Shown piece after piece: positions 11,340 through 21,383 of a DNA stretch of 64,000 nt. The stretch is from Isoetes taiwanensis (taxonomy: Eukaryota; Streptophyta; Lycopodiopsida; Isoetales; Isoetaceae): the NCBI GenBank assembly GCA_021234155.1, contig JAJEKV010000009.1:10422546-10486545 (forward strand), written 5' to 3'. Below the pieces are notes generated by a model, which worked only from the letters and a program-made list of their open reading frames with translations, was not told the DNA's origin and did not search any database. Position 1 is the first letter of the stretch, and the number at the start of each line of letters is the position of its first letter. Made by a program: the position numbers and the translations under genes.

Positions 11340-11760
11340 CTGTAGAGTAGAAAAGGGGTCATTATCTCCCGGAACAGGATATCTGAACACATACTTTCAT
11401 GGGCTGATTTGGCAGTTGCACAACGTCACTTTGCATGTGAGTATTTGATCTCGACCATATAGGCCATGCTTAATTTCTGCTTGATGTTTATGGTGTTTCC
11501 ATTCATTCAGGCGGATCAGGAAAATGACGAGGTCTATGCACAGATGACCTTGCAACCAGTGAATGGGGTAAGCATCTGTCAACAGCTTTACATGTAAAAT
11601 TTTGTCTCAATCCTCATCATGGTCCATTTATCATTTTCCAAGACTTTAACTGCAAGTGATACAAGTACTCATGGAGGTTTCTCGATTCCACGCAGAGCTG
11701 CAGAAAAAGTCTTCCCATGCCTAATGGACTTATTTGGGTTCGATTCCCGAAAGACATTTT
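11340..11760 (+). pseudogene. Auxin response factor fragment (N-terminal part of the B3 DNA-binding domain)
   Basis: Three exon-like pieces appear in the order found in plant ARF genes. Near 11408-11437 the reading QLHNVTLH ends at a splice-like boundary. At 11510-11569, after an AG acceptor, ADQENDEVYAQMTLQPVNG runs up to GTAAGC. At about 11640-11720 the read is [20 protein letters not shown] followed by AEKVFP. These match the conserved ARF segment leading into the B3 domain, which binds auxin response elements in the nucleus. The piece before 11408 contains stops where the LWHACAGP region should be. After AEKVFP the sequence turns into non-ARF DNA near 11720-11760. The rest of B3, the middle region and PB1 are missing. 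The GC-rich stretch at 10771-11150 may be its former 5' UTR. The family call is strong; loss of function is clear. Confidence 0.75.
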
Positions 11761-11929
11761 TTAAAAGAGAACTCAAGAACAACTAAAGCAAAAGCAAGTA
11801 ATAAATTCACAATATTTTGTACTAGGTTCATGAATAAATTAGCATAACAATATAGTGCTTTTTTTGCCAATATTATTTAAATGGTAAAAGGCACGCATTC
11901 TTTTTGTCAATTTCAAAATCCTATGGGTG

Positions 11930-12560
11930 GTTTTTTTAATTTTTTTTGCAAAAACAACACGTGAAACAACCACTACTTTTAAGAAATGACGTGTTAGTTT
12001 TTTTATAACTACACCTGAGAGTATTTATTTCTATAAAACTATATGTGGATTTTATGTAAAACAATACTAAAAAACAACACCTATTTTTGAATAACCACAT
12101 TTTTTTCTTAAAACCACATATCATTTTTTTGGGAAACCAACAATTGAAAACAATATAGAAAAAAAAATAAATAGAGACAACTACATGTAGTTTCTAGCAA
12201 AGTTGGACAAAATTCTCTACGTAGTTTTTCAGTGTAGTTTTTTTTGAAAACAACAGTTAAAAACAACATGTGGACTTTTTAAGTTTTATTAACATCCACA
12301 TGTATTTTTTTCACGAAAGCAACACCTAAAAACTACAACTACTTTCAAAAAGCAACATGTCGAAAACATGTAATTCCTACGTGTAGATAATTTTGACAAA
12401 ATTCTACACGTAGAGCTTTTACAAAAAAACTACACGTATAAAAGTTTGACAAAAAACTACGCGTTGTTTCTAGCAAATCCGGACAAAAAACAACACATAG
12501 TTTTTTGGTGTTGTTTTTTCGCAAAAAAGACACTGAAAAACAACATGTGGACCCAATTTT
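11930..12560 (-). repeat. A-rich array, reverse complement of the T-rich array family
   Basis: Units such as 'AACAACACCTAAAAACTAC' and 'AAAACAACATGTGGAC' fill this stretch. Read on the minus strand they match the GTTGTTTTT/GTGTAGTTTTT units at 4740-5530. It directly abuts the right inverted-repeat arm, so array and arm belong to one repeat unit. Confidence 0.65.
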
Positions 12561-12569
12561 GGGGTGGTA

Positions 12570-12915
12570 GTGATTCATCTCAGCAGATTTCTACAATGGT
12601 GGACAGTGGATAGCCGCACACATGCGAACTACCCACGAAAAATAAAGGGAAAATCCAATTATATCATTTGGACCCCAAAAACAAATACAATGCTAATAGA
12701 TGAGTGGCTGATGTACCTGCCCGAAAGCTTATCACGGGATTAAAAACCTAAGCCCTTTCGGGTTTTCGAGGAAAAACCCTAGTGATAAGCCTTCCGACAG
12801 GGGGCTTAGACAAGCGTAAAGGCATAGAATCGCTCCCAAAACCCCGCATGGAGAAGTCAAAGCGGATGGCTTCGCCAACTTTGTACACGCACATCATCAA
12901 CACAACAAACGAAAA
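12570..12915 (-). repeat. Right arm of the large inverted repeat
   Basis: Reverse complement of 1-345. Differences are scattered single bases and short indels, for example AGGGCTTAGGTTTTTAA here versus AGGGCGGGGTTTTTTAA on the left. It is followed on its inner side by the A-rich array. No coding region is accepted here. Confidence 0.85.
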
Positions 12916-13019
12916 ACATACCGAGAATAGCATCACCCGATTAGGCGGAAAAAAGCATCACCCACCGGTGGAAAAACATGAAAAATGTAACTTGTACAAA
13001 ATATAATAAACAAAGAAAA

Positions 13020-13610
13020 GGGGGAGGGTGGGTTCAAAGAGAATAAAGTCTTCTTTGAGAAGAGGAAAGCGTAGATGAAACGTCGATGAAGAATTCGCAA
13101 TAAGTAGCAAACACCCAACCGAAGAAGCGGCCCAAAAACGCATCGCGATGCATGCATCGCGGCGCTTATGCAATGCATGCATGCTCGTCTTGAGCAAGAA
13201 TGCCGGTCGCTCACGCGAATCGGCGGCATTCTTACCGCTGCATTTCGCATGAAACCAACAAAGCGCCGAATACCAAAGGACTTCCTTAACAAACTAGGAT
13301 CGAGGGCGAAGGTCACGGGATGAAGGCTAAAGGCGGAAAGGGCAAACAGAAAAGCAACGCCAAAATTGGCCAAACCGGGCGGGGAAGAAGCCCCTCCCCG
13401 CACGGAAACAATTCAAAGAGAATAAAGTACTGCTGAGAGAAGAGGAAGCGCCGATGAAACGTCGATGAAGAATTCCGCAATAAGTAGCAAACGCCCAACC
13501 GGAAGAACGGCCCAAAACGCATGCGATGCATGCATGCGACGCATGCAATGCATGCATGCTCGTCTTGAGCAAGAATGCCGATTCGCTACGCGAATCGACG
13601 ACATTATCTA
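13020..13610 (+). repeat. ~200-bp unit duplicated at 377-bp spacing, rich in GCATGC palindromes
   Basis: The block at 13038-13250 (AAGAGAATAAAGT, AAACGTCGATGAAGAATTC, AATAAGTAGCAAAC, GCATGCATGCTCGTCTTGAG) recurs at 13413-13605. Both copies contain clusters of GCATGC/GCATGCATGC and end in a hairpin: GAATGCCG pairs with CGGCATTC in the first copy, and GATTCGC with GCGAATC in the second. No gene is supported. Confidence 0.75.
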
Positions 13611-13674
13611 TGTTGCTTTTCCCCTTATCTTTCTTTGTCCACAAAGAGGGTTTGACTTTCCTATAGGCTCTTAC

Positions 13675-13815
13675 CTATGTGCTGTTGTTTATCATTATAT
13701 GGGGTACCTATAGGTCGTGTTGTGACATGTTATCTCACGGCTTTTTGGGCCTCGAGCGTGTCTCTTTCCCTTTAGTACTTTTGCATTTTTGCATCATTGT
13801 TGACAACTTGGGGTT
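13675..13815 (+). repeat. Direct repeat of 4370-4530
   Basis: Shares ATGGGGTACCTATAGG, TGTGACATGTT, CTTTTTGG and GACAACTTGGGGT in the same order and orientation as 4370-4530. It lies immediately 5' of the DIRS-like element. Confidence 0.65.
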
Positions 13816-14129
13816 TCTCATTTTAGGTGCCCATCTTCCCTCCTCATTCTTCTAGATTGGCTTCCCTCATTCATGTTTTTCTTGGCATTTTCCTTATTGT
13901 TGTTAGTTTCTTCCGCTTATATTGTTGTTTTTCATGTCATATGGCGATTCCTTTGCATTTTCCTGATTGTTGTAGTTCTTGTTTGGGCGCCTCTGTACAC
14001 ATTCTTAGGCTCGTCATCATGGGGGCTTGACTTACTTTGTCGGGACGACCTTTTTTTCCGTTTCGTGGCTGGCACACCCTTCTTGCCATTGTTTTTGTTC
14101 TCTAATGTACTTCATTTTTTTTCAGGTCA

Positions 14130-15060
14130 TTGAGTTGATACCGTCCATCGCAAGCACCCCCAACTCTCCTACCTCGAGTTCGCTTTCTCCCCCACGGCTT
14201 GCTCGCGCCGCCGGTTCTCGTCGTCAATGCGAAGCTTCCCTCTCACCGGAGCCCGACTCTGTGGACCCCACTTCACTTTCTCCCACCACCTCCCCCGCTT
14301 CCGCATCGTCTATTTTTTCTTTTTGGTCCCCTTCAGCCTTTGCTGCTCCTTTCTCTTCTCTCGCGGGTGCCACCGCCCCTTCTTTTCCCACTCAGATGGC
14401 TTCTCTTTTCTCTTCTCTGCCGCACACATGTCCCGCCTCTGCCATGCCCATTCGTTCTGCTCTAGTTTCGCCTGATTATACTTAATTATTGCACGAGCTT
14501 CAACAGCAACGGGCCACGCTCCAAGCACTCCAGACATCGATGACCCAACAATTGTCAATTCAGAGCCAACTTGAGCACCTTTAACAGGATATTCGAGAAC
14601 GAGCTGCTCAACCTACCCCTTCTTTTGAAAGCGACTCCATGCGGCATTATTACGAGTTTGCTTCTGCTATGGACACCCGGTTTCGGTGGATTCATGGATG
14701 TCTCGCTATGTTGGGAGTCGCCATTCCGGACGATGTGCGCAGATGGTGGAAGAAGGTAAGCGTTTGGCGGACCAAGAGATGAAATTTATCCTTATTGCTG
14801 ACCAACACGGATACGATGTCGCTTTGCAATTTAGCGAGTCCTCTAGTTTGAATTTTCTTCAGACGAATCCAAGCGCCTGCAACAAGCCAAGAAATTCGCC
14901 CAAGAGAAACGCCTATCCCGAGCTCGCACTTCTCCTTACCCTTCGTCTGCCACTTTCTCTTCTTCTGCTTCTTCAGCCGCTAACCCCTCCGCCCTTCGTT
15001 GTACTATTTGTGGTCGTTTTTAGCCATCTTTGCCGAAAATTGTTTTTAGTCGGCCCGGTT
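14130..15060 (+). pseudogene. DIRS gag-like ORF, degenerate
   Basis: The first part (14130-14485) encodes a Ser/Pro-rich low-complexity region. A stop then precedes HELQQQRATLQALQ and QLSIQSQLEHL, a predicted coiled coil. Further on are RHYYEFASAMDTRFRWIHG and LGVAIPDDVRRWW, the most conserved-looking part. A later frame has KRLQQAKKFAQEKRLSRAR and CTICGRF, possibly the remains of a CCHC knuckle. At least two internal stops and several frame changes are present. Position upstream of the RT and general character support the gag assignment; I cannot match it to a named family. Confidence 0.5.
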
Positions 15061-15381
15061 CTTCTATAATCACGGTTCCCCCCCTTTTCCACTCCCTTTC
15101 CTCACTCAGTTCCCCTCAACCCCACTCCATTGCATGCTTTTCCCCCACAAGCACACCATTCGGCCCTTCCTCCGCCTGCGTTGCCCCCGCCTTGGTCTTC
15201 TTGAGCTGATTTAGGTTTTTGTCTGTTCTTCACTACATGTTGTATTTCCTTCTGATTATCAATAAAGGGTATTGTTTTTCCTGACGGGTCTTTTCTTGCA
15301 GATTGTCAAGTTTTTACGTCCCCTTTACCACATCTCCCCTTTGATCCTGTTGCTTTCAATACCCACTATGCCACTTTATCT

Positions 15382-17251
15382 GTGCGTGGGCTTCTCTTCG
15401 CGTCTTTACCTTTTTGGCGCTCTATCTCTGCAAATTCTCTCGTCATGTCTTGGATCCAACATGGTTATGCGCTCCCTTGGGTTCAAGGACCTTCACCTCA
15501 ACCCTTCCTTCGCCCGAACCTTTCCTCTCTCTCGTCACATATTCCTTTTGCCCGTTCTGCCATTCACGATCTTTTACATTATGGTGTTGTCATGCAAGTT
15601 CCATCTTGTCCTTTTTTCTGCTCGCCCCTCGGCGTTGTGCTCAAAGGAGACCACAAGCTCCGTTTGATTCTGGATTTATGCCACCTTAACTCATTTTTTC
15701 TGTTCCTTCTTTTCGTTTTGAATCTCTTTCCGATGCTTTGGCTGTTCTCCAACCCCAGGATTTCCTTTTTATTTTGGATTTGAAATCCGGTTACCATCCT
15801 GTTCCCATCTGGCCTCCTCATCACACTTTTTTGGAGTTTCAGTTTGACCACCAATTTTTTGTCTTTACTATGCTGCCTTTTGGCATGGCCTCTGCTCCCT
15901 TTGTCTTTACCAAATTGATGCGCCCGTTGTTCCGTCATTGGCAAACTTCCGGTATTCGCGCCACATCTTATATAGATGATTTCCTTTTTAACACCCAGCA
16001 TGACCCTAGTTCCCTTCAGCATCGCATCATTTCTGATTTGCAATCTGCTGGATTTCTCATTGCTTGGCCTAAATGTCGCTTCCGTTTGTCTCACCGCACC
16101 ATTTTCCTTGGGTTTCTTCTTGATGCTTCTGCCATGGTTATTTGCTTATCTTCCAAGAAATTAGCCAAGTTTTTTCAACTCTCCTCTTCACTTCTCTCCT
16201 CTTCACCTCTTACATCACGTCATCTCGCCAAATTTTTGGGTTTTCTCCAGTCTCTTTGCATTGTTTTTGGTTCCCATGTCTCTTCTTTAACGTTCTTTTC
16301 CTATCGCCTTATTCAACCCTTCCACTGTGATGCCCCTATTTCTTTATCCTCTTTAGACTGGATGGAAATCGTGTTATGGGAGTCCATCGCCTTTTCTTTG
16401 AGCTTTAAGCCCCATCCCCCCTCCCCGCGCCCTTCCGTCGTCCTTGGTTTTGATGCTAGTTCCTTTGATTGGGGGGGTGGCTACTTCTCCCAGATCAGAC
16501 CCACTTGGACTTTGTCGGCCTTTTTTCTGAGTCTGAACTTTCCCGTTCCTCCACTTGGCGTGAGCTCTTAGCTTTCTATCAAGTTTTGCGCTCGGCCTTG
16601 CCTTTTCTCCATGCTCGCTTGGTCATTGTTCGCGGGGATAACTTGAATGTTGCCACCATTCTCCAAAAAGGGGGTTCCCCATCTCCTGATATTCATTTTC
16701 TCACCCTAGAGATTTTCCTCCTTTGTTTTCACTTTTCCATCTCCTTGGAGCCTATTTGGATTCCTCACTCTCAAAATAAATGGGCCGATTGTCTTTCTCG
16801 CCTTCCTCACTCCGATGAGTTTGCTCTCGCCCGTTGGTGTTTTTGCTATATTGATTTCTTGTGGGGCCCGCATCATGTTGATCGTTTCGCCTCTCCCCTT
16901 AACCACAAGCTCCCAGTTTACAATACTCGGTTCGCATACCCGCACCGCATTCCCCCTGATGCTTTTACCTATGATTGGCACCTCTTTAACAATTTTTGTT
17001 TTCCTCCACCATCCTTAGTCCCCCGCGTTTTACACCATGCGGCCGTGTGCCATGCTCGTATTACTTTGGTGGTTCTTCATTGGCCCTCTGCACCATGGTG
17101 GCCCCTGCTCTGGACGGGATCGGAATGGGCGTTCTTTATTCAGGATTTTATGTTTTTTGATGCATTTTCTTTGGCTTTATTGCCCCATATCTTGGCACCC
17201 TTTGTGGTGTGTCGGCGTCATGTGGCTCTTTATGTTTTTCGTTGTCAATAA
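15382..17251 (+). pseudogene. DIRS reverse transcriptase-RNase H, frameshifted
   Basis: The RT begins with WIQHGYALPWVQGP and continues through HDLLHYGVVMQVPS and HKLRLILDLCHLN. An extra T in a T-run near 15695 shifts the frame to 15738 onward. There LFILDLKSGYHPV, FTMLPFGMASAPFVFTKLM and the catalytic box YIDDFLF (the YxDD motif) are clear. RNase H starts at LGFDASSFDWGG; an extra G in the seven-G run at about 16470 shifts the frame again. Its other acidic positions follow in WRELLAFY, RGDNLNVATILQKGG and QNKWADCLSR. A trailing segment, HHVDRFASPLNHKLPVYN then FAYPHRIPPDAFTYDW, is the post-RNase H region typical of DIRS and Ngaro proteins. Catalytic residues are largely retained, so decay is recent enough to read. 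Confidence 0.85.
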
Positions 17252-17264
17252 TTAAATTTAACAT

Positions 17265-17949
17265 GGTTTTTATGTTGTCTTCTGGCAGCTACCTCTCGCT
17301 TACTTACCCCCAAGAGGTCCCCTTGTTCCTCTCCACTTTACCTTTGGTGTTTTCCTCCCGCGCCCCATCCACCCTCACGGCTTACATAGCTATGTTCCGC
17401 CGCTTCGTTGCTTGGTGTCGTCTACATTCTGTTTCATATCTCCCTGCTTCCCCCTTCGTCGTCGCAGCCTTTTTTGCCTCTCTTCATCATCTTGATATGT
17501 CGCCCTCGTCAATTACTTCGGCCTCGGCAGCAATATCCTTTTTCCATCAAATTTTCAACCTTCCCTCCCCCACGATTTTACCTCTACCGTCCTTGGCTCG
17601 TCAGTCTACCTCTCGTTGGGCCCGCCCTCCCCGTACCTTTCTTCCCCTCCTTCCTCAGCATGTTCGCTCTATTGTTCTCCATTTTGCGCATCCCACGGCC
17701 CCATTCCCCTCTCTGGCTCGCGCTGCCCTCATCGTGCTTTCTTTTGTCGCTTTTTTGCACATCTCCGAGGCCCTCACCCTCAACTGGCGTGACCTCTCCT
17801 TTTCTTTGTCTCATGTTGATATTCTTATCCGCCATTCCAAACGAGACCAACTTGCCCGCGGTCATACGATTTCTTTAGCTCGTTTGCCATCCCTCGCATG
17901 CCCCGTGACTATTCTCCAACGTCTGATTTCTACCTCCTACACCTTCTAA
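17265..17949 (+). pseudogene. DIRS tyrosine recombinase, C-terminally truncated
   Basis: The N-terminal core-binding region reads APSTLTAYIAMFRRFVAWCR and FVVAAFFASLHHLDMSP, the SAM-like fold of phage-integrase-type recombinases. The catalytic domain starts at RAALIVLSFVAFLHISEALT then LNWRDLSF. The first catalytic arginine, normally in an 'L-R-I/x-S-E' context, is His here (FLHISEAL). Open reading stops at 17949, before the His-x-x-Arg box and the nucleophilic Tyr. The sequence then changes to antisense LINE DNA. The protein cannot be catalytic. The family call is good because of its place after the RNase H. Confidence 0.8.
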
Positions 17950-19450
17950 TCTCGAGCTGGGGAGTTGCTAGAGTCCAGCATAGGGTTCATTGCAGATGAG
18001 GCCACTTCTGGCATCTCGAGCCTACTTTGAAGGGTGCTCAATTGTGACTGGCTCTCTTCAAAGTTGACCTAGACTCTTTGCATCACGGTAGTGGCCTCCT
18101 CAGCTTCTGAGCGAAGGCAAGAGATGGTTGCCATTGTCTTGCTCAGCATGTTGCCTGTCCTGTATCATGGTTTCGATGATGGTGGACAAGGAATCCATGC
18201 GAGCCTGCAAGTCAGCGAGACTCTGCTTGTCCTTCTGCCTTTCAGTGTGCACAAGGCGAAGGCCATCCTCAAGCTACTGTAGGCGGGTCTCCATGTTGAA
18301 AACATGCTGCTTTTTAGTAGCCAACTGCCTCTTGAGCAATTTGAGTGCAGAGGCCTGCATCTCCTCTGCCAAGCAACCAATTCGAGCTGTGTTGCCTTCT
18401 GCCATTGCTTGAACTTGTTTTCAGTGCTCCTCAACTACCTGGTCTGGTGGCGGCGATGCACGCTTCCCGCTAGGCTAGAGTATCTGTCATATGCCCGACG
18501 AGCTATGCTTATTGTAGGAGACTTCGCCCCGCTTTTCTTTTCATTTGGTCAATTTTTCTGGTATCATCTGCTCTGTGATTGAGGATGGCATCTATGTACT
18601 CTCCCATGAGAAGTTTTGTTGCCATGTCTGCACTAGATAGAGGGGATTGCATGTTAGCACCATCCACATGCATATCAATGGGGTGGGACCAGTGTGGGAA
18701 TTTGACACCCTAGAGGGTGTCAAAAGCAAAAAAATGTGTCAAAGAGACATCTTCCGTAGAGAAAATGTGTCAAAAGAGAATTTATAGTTTGATAAAATGT
18801 GTCAAAAGAGACTTTAAAAAATTTTAAATGTGTCATTTGACTCACTTAAGAATATTAAGTGTGTCAAAAAAATTAGAGCCCCAAATACAAAAGAGTTGTC
18901 TGTACAAGGCTTAATGTATGTGTATACTATGCAAGAAGAATTAATATTCAATAGAATTTTTCATCTTCTTTAAACTTATCTTTCATAGCAAAATTCATAT
19001 TGTAATTTTTTTTGTTGTAGAATTTCAAATTATTTTCTTCATTTGATAACATAAAAAAAAAAATGTGTCAATGGTGTTCACAACACGTCAAATGAGACAT
19101 AAAAAAATTGGAAGTATGTCAATTGACACATTCAATTTTAAAAAGCATGTCATAAGAAATACAATAAATAAGTTGAATTTCCCACACTGGGTGGGACGAA
19201 GGGACGCGGGGCTCGTCTGGCTCTTCTATCACTGGGGTTTCCATGATTAGGGTATCACCCTATAGACATTTGTCAGAAAGCTTTCAAGCACGTTGATCAC
19301 CACAACCTCTGCCCCCTTACAGTTATGAATCAGAAATTGGAGATGCAGGCCATGAGTCTGTATTTTTGCTTTGAAACACCATTCAAACACATGCAAACCA
19401 TGTACCTTCAGAAAGATCTTTGAGAGAGCTTTCCAATACAACAAACTTCA
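17950..19450 (-). mobile_element. LINE 5' fragment, antisense, same family as 31640-43684
   Basis: Read on the minus strand this matches 31900-32800 closely: TGCTTGAAGGCTTTCAGAC near 19290, TCACTGGAGTTGCCATGG-type blocks near 19230, GAGTATCTGTCATATG at 18478, and the end EVASSAMNPMLDS near 17990. It covers the LINE leader and the start of ORF1 (coiled-coil-like NMLSKTMATISCLRSEAEEA). The hAT MITE at 18690-19189 interrupts it. It loses everything 3' of ORF1 codon ~80 at 17950. Loss of the 3' side is unlike normal LINE insertion and implies a later deletion or rearrangement. Confidence 0.75.
18690..19189. mobile_element. hAT-type MITE with perfect 8-bp target-site duplication
   Basis: The 500-bp element starts CAGTGTGGGAATTTGACAC and ends GTTGAATTTCCCACACTG. 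It is flanked on both sides by GGTGGGAC (18682-18689 and 19190-19197). Terminal inverted repeats starting CAGTG and an 8-bp duplication are the signature of hAT elements. The interior is AT-rich with many subterminal copies of GTGTCAAAAGAGAC/ATGTGTCAA in both orientations, probable transposase-binding sites. There is no coding capacity. It sits inside the antisense LINE fragment, so it is younger than that LINE. Confidence 0.9.
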
Positions 19451-19459
19451 GCTAAAACC

Positions 19460-19780
19460 AAGTTTTAATTCTCCAAATATTATAAAAAAAGTGTGAGCAG
19501 CACCACGAGCACTTCAGGATTTTTGGGTCCTCGTCTGCAGCTCGAAAATCTGTGTTTTTGATGTGGAAAGATTACACAAATATTTGCAAATCACATGTTT
19601 ACAGAAAGAACTCTGAGATGGCTTTTCAACGCAATAAATTCAGCTAAAAGGAGTTCTAGATCTTTCATTATGATTGAAAATGTGTGACCGACTTTCAGAG
19701 CGCCGAGGGTTTCAGAGCGCCTTCAAAAGGACAAGCCAAAAGAGAGATGTTGTCAAATTTGATACCAATATATTTAAGAG
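19460..19780. other. No gene recognised
   Basis: Spacer with a repeated 'TTTGAGAGAGCTTTCCAATACAACAAACTTCAGCTAAAA' type motif near 19419 and 19612 (the second diverged). Nothing coding was found. Confidence 0.4.
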
Positions 19781-19944
19781 AAAAACTACGAAATGCCCTT
19801 ATGTTTTGACTAATTTTACAACATGCCCCTAAATTTTCATAATTTCACTATTCTTCTAGTATATTTCAGGGATAGGTTCTGTATGTACGAAATCTAAATT
19901 CCTGATGTATAAAGTTAAAAAATACGTATTTTTTTTTTTGAAAA

Positions 19945-20357
19945 AAAATTTCGTGTACGCGAAACCTTCTGTTTCGCATACGTGAAACAGTAAAAACTGC
20001 ATATGCGAAAAAAAAAATTGCGTACGCGAAACCTTCTGTTTCGTGTACGCGAAAAAACTTTCGCATACGCGGTTTTCAAATTTCAAATTCGTACCGCTTT
20101 ATACAGTTTCGCGTACGTGGTTTATAGGATTTCGCGTACACGAAATTCAACTTTCAAATTCGTACGAGGATTTTATTTTATTTTTTTTCGCGTACGCGGT
20201 TTTCACTGTTTTGCGTATGCGAAAATACTTTCGCGTACACGAAACAGAGGTTTCGCGTGCGAAAAAAAAAATTTGCGTTCGCGTACACGAAACCTTTGTT
20301 TCGCGCACGCGAAAAAACTTTCGCGTACGCAAATTAGATGTTTTCGCGTACGCGAAA
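19945..20357. repeat. Array of the palindrome TTTCGCGTACGCGAAA
   Basis: About 18 imperfect copies of a 16-bp palindrome centred on GTAC are packed into ~410 bp, separated by short CTTTCTG or CTTTT spacers. Some copies are mutated to TTTCGCATACGTGAAA or TTTCGTGTACACGAAA; these keep or nearly keep the symmetry. Long ORFs on both strands across this block (for example 20003-20629) arise from the repeat and contain peptides such as FRVRE, FAYA and SRTR. The block is CpG-dense within an AT-rich neighbourhood. It lies inside a segment (19780-20990) whose ends carry inverted AAATGCCCTTA motifs, so it may be the interior of an unnamed element. Confidence 0.85.
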
Positions 20358-20999
20358 ATCTTCCGCCGCCAGAATTTTTTTTTTTTGTCGTATTTTTTAC
20401 GTTTTATATGGCAAATATGTGTCATATCATACAATTCATACATATTCCGTATAAAACGTACAGCGTATTGAACCTATCCATGGTATATTTCAACCTTCAC
20501 AAAATGCCCTTCAATTTTTTGTATCCAACAGAATGCCCTTTTTCAACGTATATCTTTTGGCGACGTTTTTGTGCACGCTTCCTCAAAAGCAAAAAGAAAG
20601 GTATAAGCTCCATTGAATTTGCTCCATAGAGATTCCTTCTGTTCCATCGAAATTCAATTTGCATATATTCTGTTTCCGCACGATTTTCAGGAGTCTCACT
20701 GACTTGCAAGAATTAGCTTCAAGCTTCACCAACGAAGCCAAGCATTTTTACTCACTTCCTACTCTACAATCTATAGGGAAATCGTACATCCCGTTATTGT
20801 TTCTACTCTTCTAGGTACAATGTTGCTTCCAGCGATAAGACGACCTCCAGGTCGCCAAAGGACGAAGAGGATTCGCGAGGGTGAAGAAGAAGTGAAGGAA
20901 ATCTTGGCATTTTGGGAGTTTAAAAGAAGCAATAAGGGCATTTAAAAAATTAACATAAATCTTAAGAGTATTTGAATAATTTTTAGTAATACGTAAAAA

Positions 21000-21380
21000 C
21001 TGGTTATGTTACATTCTGCCTCTGGGATCCAATCGCACTGTGCCACGTATCATGCTTTCAAACCCTGAATATAGACTATTTTTTCTTTGCTGCGGGGTTT
21101 TGGTCTACGGCCTTCTCCGTTCCAGCGATGATTTCGAGCCATTTTAGCTACCAATTCTACCGATTCTACAGATTCGTGCCATTTTCTATCGATTCTAACA
21201 TAGGGTTTGAAGATCTAGCAACATTTGGAAGGACTTTTTTGCCACAGAATGTATAACATAACAGGTTTCCATGTACAAAAATATCTGTTTACCAAATATT
21301 CTGGCGTATCAGCAACGCCTCCGCGCTGACGCACATCGGCATTGCTTCCACACCAGAATGTCTAGTAAACAGACATTCGG
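21000..21380. other. No gene recognised
   Basis: Short spacer; 'CGATTCTACAGATTCG' type micro-duplications occur near 21150-21190. No feature is supported. Confidence 0.35.
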
Positions 21381-21383
21381 GTA

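Larger units (their letters stand above)
13820..17949 (+). mobile_element. DIRS-type retroelement, decayed and 3'-truncated
   Basis: The order is gag-like region, reverse transcriptase-RNase H, then a tyrosine recombinase. This is the defining layout of DIRS elements, which integrate with a tyrosine recombinase instead of a DDE integrase. An intron-like pyrimidine tract with TTTTTTTTCAG ends at 14126. The element has stops in gag, homopolymer frameshifts near 15695 and 16470, and ends abruptly at 17949, where an antisense LINE fragment begins. I found no pair of DIRS-type terminal repeats, so the outer limits are uncertain. The 2161-4530 region could be its displaced 5' part. Confidence 0.8.

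Noticed and set aside
1-12915. Inverted repeat as the terminal repeats of the DIRS element
   Set aside because: The DIRS coding region (14.1-17.9 kb) lies outside the repeat, and the arms show no similarity to sequence near 17.9 kb.
20003-20629. 208-codon ORF with FRVRE/FAYA repeats
   Set aside because: It results from the TTTCGCGTACGCGAAA array; overlapping ORFs on both strands have the same character and no known domain.
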